From the NCBI GenBank assembly GCA_965644315.1, contig CBFFRQ010000018.1, positions 992,001-1,056,000 on the forward strand: a stretch of DNA of 64,000 bases, written 5' to 3'. Within the stretch, counting starts at the first letter, position 1; each line of letters begins with the position of its first letter. This document shows, piece after piece, positions 1 to 9,300 of this stretch. A program made the translations under genes and the position numbers. The notes under the pieces were generated by a model. That model made no database searches. It was not told the origin of the DNA and saw only the letters and a list, made by a program, of their open reading frames with translations. This DNA is from Caecitellus pseudoparvulus. Its lineage: Eukaryota > Bigyra: Bicosoecida.

Positions 1-2879
1 GCAAAGGCGCTGCCGCCATCCCTCAGCCCGCCCACCATGGAGGACATGCCTGCGACAAAGGCGTTCTCGCCTCCGGCCTTGCCGCCTCCGCCACCCGTCA
101 GACGCAGTTCTGCCAACACAGCTGACTGCGTCCGCCGGGGCATGGCTCGGAGGTCCATGATGCGACTCAGCTCGGGGGCCGTGGCACTGGGCCACAAAGC
201 TTGAATGCTTGCCGCAAAGCGCGCTTCCGGTGTGCTCACGAGCTTCAGCAGAAGCTCGATGCGCGGCATCTCCCGGGAGACGAAATTCTTGTACACGGTG
301 GGGACGCTGTGCCCGCCTCCCACGCCACTGCTGTCGTCATCATCCCCTTCACTCACCAGTGCCGGGGCGTCCAGCAAGACAGACTTGATGCCTTGAGCAT
401 CCAGCAGCAGCTGCTGGGCCCCCATCTCCCCGATGCGCTTGCAGTTGAACAGGGCCCCCATGTACCGAGCAGTGAACGCCCGCGCAAACTTGTCACAAAA
501 GGACCTGAAGGCGCCTGGGCAGTTGCGGAGGACTTGCCGCACAGGCGGCATCAGCTTGCGCAGCGTGGCATCCACTGTGCTGACATACGCGCTGAGGTCC
601 CCCACGTCCGCGAGGGTCCACCAGTTCCCGCCTTGCAGAGCCAGCAGCGCGGGGTCAAGAGCACAAGCAAGGGCTTCCCCCAGCACCTTGGTGGCCTTCG
701 CCGCCACGCCGAAAAACAAATCCTGCGTGTCCGAGAACGAGACAGCTTCAGAGAAAGCCTCGTCCACCTTGCCGCGCAAGGACTCCTCCAGCCCCGGCAG
801 CGTCTCCCCCACGTACTCCGCTGTGTTGATCACCGATGCCAGACGCTTGAGAGCGCGGATGCCTTCGACGCCCTGCCCGATTGAGTATGTGTCCCCGGGA
901 AGCGCAGCAGGGGTCGACGCCCCAAAGCTCAAGGCTGAAGCTGCCTTTGCAACCACTGGCTCCGGCACGCCAGACTCCAGAGCCCGGGCGTATCCCCCCA
1001 GGGCTTCCTTGAACTGGATGTACAGCTCGAACAGGGTTTGAGCGCGCCCAAGCTGCACGCACCTGGAAGTGGCATTCTTGATTTGCAGGAACAGCTTTGC
1101 GGAAGACATGAGCACGTCCCGGCTGCCGGCGTGCGAGGTTCCAGCGGCAGCGCCCTCCCCGACGCCACGTGCCTCTTCTCCTGCAGCCGTGACGATGGCG
1201 TCCAAGCTGCCGCGCTCCAGGGCCACGTAAGCGCCCATGTATGGGTCAAACACATCTGAGATGCGCCTCATCAGCGTGGGCAAGGCAGGGAGGCTCTCAG
1301 CCTCAGCAACGTCACCCGCACCTCCTGCAAGCGACGACAGCCAGGCGGCCTTGGAGCTCTTCGCTGCCTCGGCTGCTTCGCGAGCCTGGGCGGCTGCCTT
1401 CCACTCCTGCCTGCGCTTATACTTGAGGCGAATGCCTTCGGCAGAGGTGGGGTCCACCACCTCCCCGGCTTCATTCACCAGGGGCGCACTCTCGTCGAAC
1501 TCAGCAGGGCCTGCGGCGGCTCCTGCACCAGCCGAGGCTGCCTGGCCTTCTGCGGCCTCTCCGACAATGGTACCTTCCTTCTCAAAGCGCCGAGTCATTT
1601 CCTTCTCCCACTGCAGCGTCTTGTTCAAGGCCCGCACTAGAGCTTCCGCAGGGGCTGAGTCTGGAGGGTCGAAGGCGCTGAGCACTTTGCCGCCAATGTC
1701 AGCCCGAACTTTGTCAGCAAAGGCGACCGCCAGTCGGTGGGGCAGGCTCCAGTGCCTGGGCAGCACGCGCCCAAAGCGGGCCTCGACATCTCGCAACTGG
1801 CGCCGAAACCAGGCATAGCGACGCTCGACAGCATCCAATGACGCTGCATCTGCACCACCGAACGTGCGTTCGTACGGCTTGTTCAGCTGCTTGCGGCAGA
1901 GGCGGCCAATGAGGCGCTCCAACACCTTGCCTCCCAAGGCATCAATGACGCCGCAGGCGTGGCGCAGCGTTTCCAAGCTCGTTGCCACAGCCCCTGACGC
2001 CTCTGATTCCTCCGGGTCAGCCAAAGATGCCGCCTCCCCGGCCCCAGCATCAGTCAAGTCTTCGAACTCCTCTTCGATGAGATGCTGCAGCTCCACCTTC
2101 ACGGTGTCCACGCGCTCCATAAGGTTGCGCATGGACGGCACCTCTTTGTATGGAGCAAACAGCTTGAAGAGCTGCTGGACAGCCTCCAGAAGGCGCCCGG
2201 CGTCTGTGTACTCGTGCACCTCCACGTAAGCTTCCAGGCGGTACACACTGGTCACCAGCATCTGCACGCGGTTGAGCGTCTCGATGGTGTTCGTGAGATG
2301 ACGCTTCGCAACATCCAGTGCCTTGATGTCTCGACAGATGTCCTGCGAGCAAACGGTGTGCAATGACAGTGAGCCGTGCAGCGATGTGGCCTGCGCGAGG
2401 CTCCTCGCAGAGAGCGGCGCACCTGCACCATGTCCTCAGACTTCTCCGCTTTGGCCTTGATGTCTGCCACCTTCCCCACAAGATCAGAGATGCTGCCTCG
2501 AGCATCAGAAAGGTCCTGGCTGGCCTTTGCTGCTGCCAGCGCCTGCTCCCTCACCGCAGAGTGCAGCTCCTTCTCCAGCGCCTTGATCTCCGCCTCAAAC
2601 CTGGCCGTGCACGCGTCCAAGCCTGCCAGCGAGTCTTCATCGGGGAATCGCCGGTTAATGTACTCGACGGGATCAAAGTCTGGGAGGTCCAACTCGTCTT
2701 GCTCCTCCCCAAGCACCTGGTGACAGGGCAAGTGGAAGGTGGTTGCATCGGCACTGCACTTGCGTTTCGCGGAGTTTCACAGCCCACGCTGCCGACTGCT
2801 TCGCTCAGCAGCTGCGTACCTCTGCCAGAGCTGCCTCCACTTCATCCGAGAGCGTGGTCGGGAATTCAGGAGCCTCCAT
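1..2879 (-). CDS. VPS53: VPS53, GARP/EARP tethering complex subunit (3' end off the window)
   Basis: Subunit of the Golgi-associated (GARP) and endosomal (EARP) tethering complexes, acting in endosome-to-TGN retrograde transport. Three exons fit perfectly in phase: 2879-2820 (MEAPEFPTTLSDEVEAALAE), 2716-2423 and 2342 to beyond base 1, joined across GTACGC/CCAG and GTGCGC/GCAG introns of 103 and 80 bases. Family landmarks in order are DPVEYINRRFPDEDSLAGLD near residue 35, KAEKSEDMVQ, DICRDIKALDVAKRHLTNTI across the second junction, RRYAWFRRQL, the INTAEYVGETL segment and the late QQLLLDAQGIKSVLLDAPAL segment. About 898 residues are present, so only a short C-terminal tail should be missing. 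The start is the first ATG, giving an N-terminus as short and acidic as in other VPS53 proteins. Identity rests on recalled family motifs and is very secure; the splice sites are inferred. Confidence 0.94.
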
Positions 2880-3376
2880 TGCAGGCAATGCGGACAGGTG
2901 GCGCCCTCCACAGTCCTGCACCTCCTCAGCGCGCAAGCCGCCTGCTCAGCTGGTGCTGGCTTGCTCTGCCACCGCGCAGCTGCTTGCGGGACTAGGCACA
3001 CAGGAGCACAACAGCAGCCCCTCAGGTGCAAACGTACCCCAACGTAGTATACGAAAAGTGTACATTTCTTAAGAGTGTGCGCAGCTGGCCCCTGCTGTGA
3101 CAGACAGCGGCCAGGCACTGCAAGTACACGCTTCACACACAAAGATACACACAGCACGCACAAGGAAAAGGGAAACGATGCGAGTCTGAACTAGGGACAC
3201 GTACACTGCGTACGTGGTCTTCCCAGGGACGTTGGCTCTGGCCCTGCTTTCGGCATGGCCGGTAAGAAAGCCTGAACATCGACGCTTGCCGGCACGCATG
3301 CGCTGAACATGCTGGCCCCTGTCCGTCCCGTCAAAAAGACTGATGGAGAATTCTGGAGGAGCGTAAACCACTAGAT
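2880..3376. other. Intergenic region between VPS53 start and receptor gene stop
   Basis: About 500 bases that must hold the VPS53 promoter and 5' leader and the 3' UTR of the minus-strand receptor gene. Short open frames on both strands show no recognisable protein features. I see no repeat or RNA gene. Confidence 0.6.
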
Positions 3377-6300
3377 TCAGACTTGAGCGCCATCTTGCAG
3401 TGTCTCCTGCTCCGACAACTCTCCATCAATGTCACTACCCACGTCACCGTCGCTGCTCTGGCTGTCACTCGTCGCTGCCTCTTCAGCACCGCTGCTTGAC
3501 TCAGCCGACTCCGAGCCGGCAGTCGGCGACGCCTGGCTCCTAAACATAGAGCCCAGCCCAACGAAGCTCTGCCGCACGGACCTCAGAGCACCGGCCAGAG
3601 GGCTCTCCGTGTGGGTGCTAGCGGCAGCCGGGGCATCCTCCTCAGGCGCCAGGCTCCGCCGGCCCCCAACCTGGGGAGGCACAGCACGCCTGGCAAACCC
3701 AACTGGAGGCGGGGCCGCTTTGCGTGGCGCGCTCACCACAGCAGCTCGTTCAGGGGCTGTTGGCTGCGGTGCCGCAGCTGCAGGCTGCTTGTGGCGGAGG
3801 ACGCTCCGAGCCTGGCGCGGGTCCCCACCCCCGCTCTTCTTTCGTGATAGACTGGCAGGTCTGCCGCCCAAACCAAAGGCAGCACGGCCCTTTGCTGATG
3901 CCATTGCCTGGGCCCGCTGCCCCTCCAGCCCAAAGCCCACAACTCGTGAGCTCGGCGTGCGCGCAGCCTGACTTGCAGCCAGCTCCATCGCAGTGGCCTG
4001 CTGCTCAGACTGCAGCTCCTCCTCGTCATCCAGCACCATGCCCCGCGAGCCGGGCCCTTGGCGGGAAATCTTCGTTGCAGAGAAGGCAGCCCGCTCGTTG
4101 GGCCGCTTTGAAAAGACTGACGCCGGCCCTGCTGGGTTCCGGACGCTGCGCACGTCACCCTCCAGCTCGAACAAGCTGCCCCGCCTCGTCGCCGGCATGG
4201 CTGCAGACTTGTTCAGCCGTGTGAAAAGCATGGCTACTGAGAAGCGTGTGCGGCGCTTCATGGACGACGTCAAGTCGCGGGCTGCGCCTGCGCCTTGAGC
4301 GGCCAACACCGGTTCAGGCTTGGCGCCACGCACGGGGCCTTCCGCTGCACTGCCATCAGCCCCTGCAAGGCCTGTGCTACGCTGTGCCAGTGAGCCACCC
4401 ACATCGCCCTGGGGAAGGCACCCTGCAATGGCGGCGTCCACGACAGACTCCACCCACTCGGCAGCGTTCCGGCCTTGGTGGTCAACTTCCCTCAACGCCC
4501 TTGCAAGCGCAGGTGATGCTTTCGCTGCGATGGCGAGGAGGATGCTGATGAGAAAGGCCCCATTCAACAAGACGAGTCCAATCGTCAGACCGTTGGCTCG
4601 AGATGCCGGGTGTGTTGCTTCTGTCAATGCTGACTGCTCCTGGACATCAGATGGCTCGCCGGCCGCAGCTACCAAGGCTCGGCGCCACCTGTCCGAGGTG
4701 TTGTTGTTCCACGACACTGTGTCAATGCCAGCATCAAGCATGCCTAGGCCAAGAAGAGTCGTGACGATCAGCAAGAGAGCAACTGTCTCGAAGCTGTTTG
4801 CCTCGCCAGTCGCATAGGGTCTGAAGGAGATGTGAAGCAGCAACCCCACCAGCATGAGCCCGACGCCAACACTGAGCTGCAGCTGTGCGTTGCGCACCAT
4901 GACCGCAAGGAAAGCCATGCTTGCCTTCTCGAGGAACTTCACCAGTTCCCACAAAAATCTCAAGCCGTATAAGTCGTAGCCGTCGTACAGCACCGCTAGT
5001 CGGCGGCGCATCGCGGCAGTGTGCAGAAGGCTGCGAAAGTGCCACAGGACACCCACCGAAACAAGCGGTAAGCCCACCACGTAAAGAATAATGAAGACAA
5101 TCGCCAGCCCCAACGCTGTCTCATACTCTGGTGTGTCGGTGCGGACAGATAGGTCGCTGCGCAAGTACATGACCCCGCCAATGGGATCTGGGAACACGTC
5201 CAAGACGCTCATGCTGGCCTTGGCCACAGCGGGGTACATGAAAAACAGCAGGGACAGCGCAGCGCCAAGGGAGACAGTGACCGGGGTGATGCTCTCTGGG
5301 GCCACTGCCACAACCTCACCCGCTTCTTCGTCAGATGTCTGTTTGCGAGAGCCTTGGAGCCATCGTGAAAAAGAGCGCGGGCGATTGTCGTTCGCAGCGT
5401 CAGTCTCTGCCACAGGGTGGTCGTCCTCGTCGCCGTGGTCGATGTGCTTCAGGACTTCTGACTTGGAGGGGCCGGCGATCCGGCGAGCGCTGCTAAGGGG
5501 GTTCAAAGCGCTCATTTCTATGCCTTGGTGCACTCCTGAGTCCTCGGGGGCCTTGGCTGTCGCTGCTGTGACAGCGCTGGTGCCTTCTCGTGCACACCAA
5601 GTCTTGCAGCATCCAGCTGCTGACAAAGCAAATCCAATGGCGACAATCACCGCGCTGGTCGCGACCGGGGTCAGCAGCGTGACGTAGAATCGTTCGTAGA
5701 ATCCCAGCCGCAGCGCGCACTGTGCAGGGAATAGCGAAAGGGAGAGGCCATCTGAAGCGCCTCCGATGAGCTGCAGGAGCGTCGCAGCTTGGGAGGGAAT
5801 GGTGAGGCTGAAGGCTGCCATCATGCCGCTCACTTGCATCCACGATACGGCGATGCGGACCAGCACCATGCTGCTGTTCCCCGGCCTCGGGGCACAGCTT
5901 GCGAAGCCTTGCCGCACAACAAAAGCAAGCATGAGCAGCATTGCAACTGTCGTGGCCAGCGCACTGCTGCTGCCTTCCCAGCACTTGACGCACTCGTTCC
6001 CAGAGAAGGCGTAGCCCTCCGCGCAAACCCCACACAGGGGGCCTGTGTACCCCTTGGTGCAAGTGAAGGCCTGGGCCTGGGAGCTCTCGCCTGCGCTCAC
6101 CGGGTCCATTGCACCCAAGGCCACTCGTAACTCAACAATTCGCCCAGACAAAGTCGAGTTGCTCTCAGCAGCTTGCAGCTGCCTGCTCAGTGCGATGGGC
6201 AAGCTCGCCTGTTCCAGCTCCTCTAGTTCATCGAGAAGAAGCTGCAAAGACACGCAGGCTTCTGGGTGCAAGCATGGCAGCAACGAGTCCCCGGCGCGGA

Positions 6301-9300
6301 GACGGGTCACGTTCACGCCCTGGGGCGCGTAGAAGCCACTCTGCACTTGCACAACTCCATCAACGCACAGCACACCTTGTGCTGGGCACGCCTCACAGGA
6401 TGATGCTCCAGCGTACGAAAACATCCCACTCGGACACCGCTGGCATGAGGATCCCAGGCCCCCTTCCGAGAAGTACCCTGCAGCGCATTGCACACAAGCC
6501 GAGGCGCCGTCGGCACCGCGCGCCAAGGCAAGACCTGTTGGCGGTGCCCAGCCAGGCATGCACGAGCAGCGCACGCCCCCTGGCGCAGGCTGCTGCCCTG
6601 CGCCACTGCATAATGCAGGCAGCAGGGTGACAAATCCTCCCTGCAGGGCGGCTACGCCCTGGCTGCTGCTGAACTGCAGCGGGGAGGATACTGGCTCTTG
6701 CTGTGAGTGTGACAGACGAGAAGGCACGGCAGGAACAAGCTGCAGTACACCAGGGGCGGGAGGCTCGACGAGTACCTGCACTACTGAGGTGTTTGCTGTT
6801 GGGAGGGCGTTCACGCTCACTGCTCCGGCGTCAAGCTCTCTTCCTTCTGTCGCTGATGCTCCCGCGGCCCAGTGCCTTGCCGACACCGTCAATGTCGAGG
6901 CGTTATGGACACGCGGAAAGCCGGCTTCATCAGCCAAGTGAACATCAAAAACCATCGTTTCCTTCGCATGCAGGCTGCTGACTCCGCCGCTGCCAGAGGG
7001 GGTGCCTGCAGCAACGAGGCTGCTTGACCTCGCACGGGCAGCTCCCGGCAAGAGTTGCACTGTTAGCACAATCACAAAGGAGTCATTTGCTTGCTGACGT
7101 GGGCCCATCCCCGCTTGCCCTGATACATCAGGCTTCGCAAGCACCTGGAAAGAGCTTCTGTACAGGCCGGGGCCCTCTGTCATTCTGCTCGCGTCAACCC
7201 ACCCAGCAACGTCAAATGTGCCTCCCCCCGGCAGCACCCAACCGTTCCCATGTGGCAGCCGTAGCCAGGGAGCAGCAGCGTAGGTCATGTTTGGAGACTG
7301 GCTGGCCTGCACACTGAGTGGAGCGTGGGGGGCAACTGCGCTGGCAAACGCGCTGCCTTCAGAGTTTTGGTCGTCGTCAGCCACGGAGGCTGGAGACTGA
7401 AGTGGGATGCGAGAGAGAGGGTCAGCGTGCACCGTAAAGGGAAATGGAGTCGTGTGAGCTGTCAAGCGCACAGATACTGGTGCAAGCTGACCCGGTTCGA
7501 GCGACACAAACAGTTCGCTGGAGCATGCAGACACCAGGCCAACCCGCACGATCCACAGAACTTGTGCTGCAGCTACCGATCCTGCCGTGTCTTGTACATC
7601 CAGGAACATACCATACACCCCTTTTTGCATGCCAGTCACGTTCACTGACAAAAAGATGGGGCCCGTAGAGAACGCGTCCAATGTGTACACTTGCGGTGCG
7701 GTTGGGGGCGGTGGGCGACTCCCTGCACCGTGTTGACTTGTCCAGACGTCCACGAAGTGCCGGTACTGGGAAAACGTGTCCAAGGTCCCAGGATGGCTCG
7801 GCAAGCTTCGGGGGCCGTTGACGGGGCGTGTGGATACCGCCCACCGGACTGGCACGGAGCCTGAGGTGGACAACGCCACTTGGACTTGCCCCACAGAGTC
7901 CATGGGAACAAAATGATCAAGAACTTGCGGGGAAACGCGCAGGCCTGGTGCTATGACTGTAATGTGAACCCTGACGGTGTCCTGAAATCTTGAATCTGAT
8001 GGATCTGGCACTTGGCCTGCTGCAGTGGCAGTGGCTTGGAAGCGCACTGTTGCCAGGTACTGTCCAGGCGACATCCCTGCAGCAGCGACTGTGATGGGGA
8101 CTGGCAGGCTTCCGAACGGAGCTGCACTGGCATCTGAAGCTTGTTGTGGCACGGTGACTCGCACCCACTCAGCTAGGGCGGGCTCCTCTACGAACCCGAT
8201 AAACGGGCCTTCGGAACTGACCCGCGCAAACACTCGATGACTGTGGGGGGCAGCGACAGTCACATAAAGGTCATCAGGATCCGCAATTAAGCCCTGAATG
8301 GGGCCTGAAGAGGCAGAGGGCACAGGTGTGCCGCTTGGCGCTTGTGAAGAAGAAGGAACTGGAGTGTTCGCGGAAGTAGGAAGAGCAGCCACCGTCGCCG
8401 AGGAAGACGGCGTCACTGAAGCTGTTGAAGTCGCCGAGAAGCTGGGTGTGGGGGTGAAAGACGTTGTTACTGCCGCTGTGGCGGAAGAGGTAGGCGAGAA
8501 AGTGGACGTTGCGGACGAAGTTGAGGACGAAGTTGCAGTCTGAGAGGCGGTGTTGCTCGGGGTAGATGTCCCAGTCTGGGATGGGGTGACGGAGGACGTT
8601 GAGGTGGCTGACGGAGAAGGCGTGCCGCTGGGCGTCCTGGCCGGGGTGCCTGCCGGGGTACTGGCCGGCGTGCCTCCTGGAGTGGACTGAGCTGACGAAG
8701 AAGGTGCTGCGGTTGAGGAGACACTGGAAGAAGGGGAATTCGAGCTCGTAGGAGTTGACGTCTCTGACGGGGTGGGACTCGTGGTGGGGAGGGCAGTCTC
8801 GGTCGCGGAGGTAGATGGTGTCCCCGTGCTTGAAACTGAAGGTGTGGCTGAGTTGCTCGGGGTGCTGGCCGGAGTGCTGCCAGGCGTCCCACCAGGGGTG
8901 CCTGCTGCAGACACTGAAGCAGACGCGCTGCGTGTTGTCGTCTGCGAAGCGGTTGAGGAGGGGGTCTCTGATGGAGAAGCGGTCGCGGTTGGTGACACGG
9001 ATGAGGTGCCTGAAGCACTTGCTGTGGGACTGGACGTGACTGCTGGCGTCGGCGCCGCAGTCCCTGACGGAGCAGCCGTCCCTGACACGCTAGCGGTGCT
9101 TGTAGCACTGGAAGTGACAGAAGTTGTCACCGTAGCCGTCTCGGATGGAGTGTAGCTGGGGGTGTTGGAGCTGCTGGAGGTTGCTGTCGCAGTTCTGGTT
9201 GCGCTGGGTGACTCTGTCGCAGAGCTTGTCGGGCTGACAGAAGGTGTTCCACTGCCCGTCACACTGGGTGTGGCACTTGAAGAGCTTGTTGCACCTGCCG

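Noticed and set aside
201-2229. Several plus-strand open frames of 100-230 codons
   Set aside because: They lie antisense to VPS53 exons, whose frame matches the family over its whole length.
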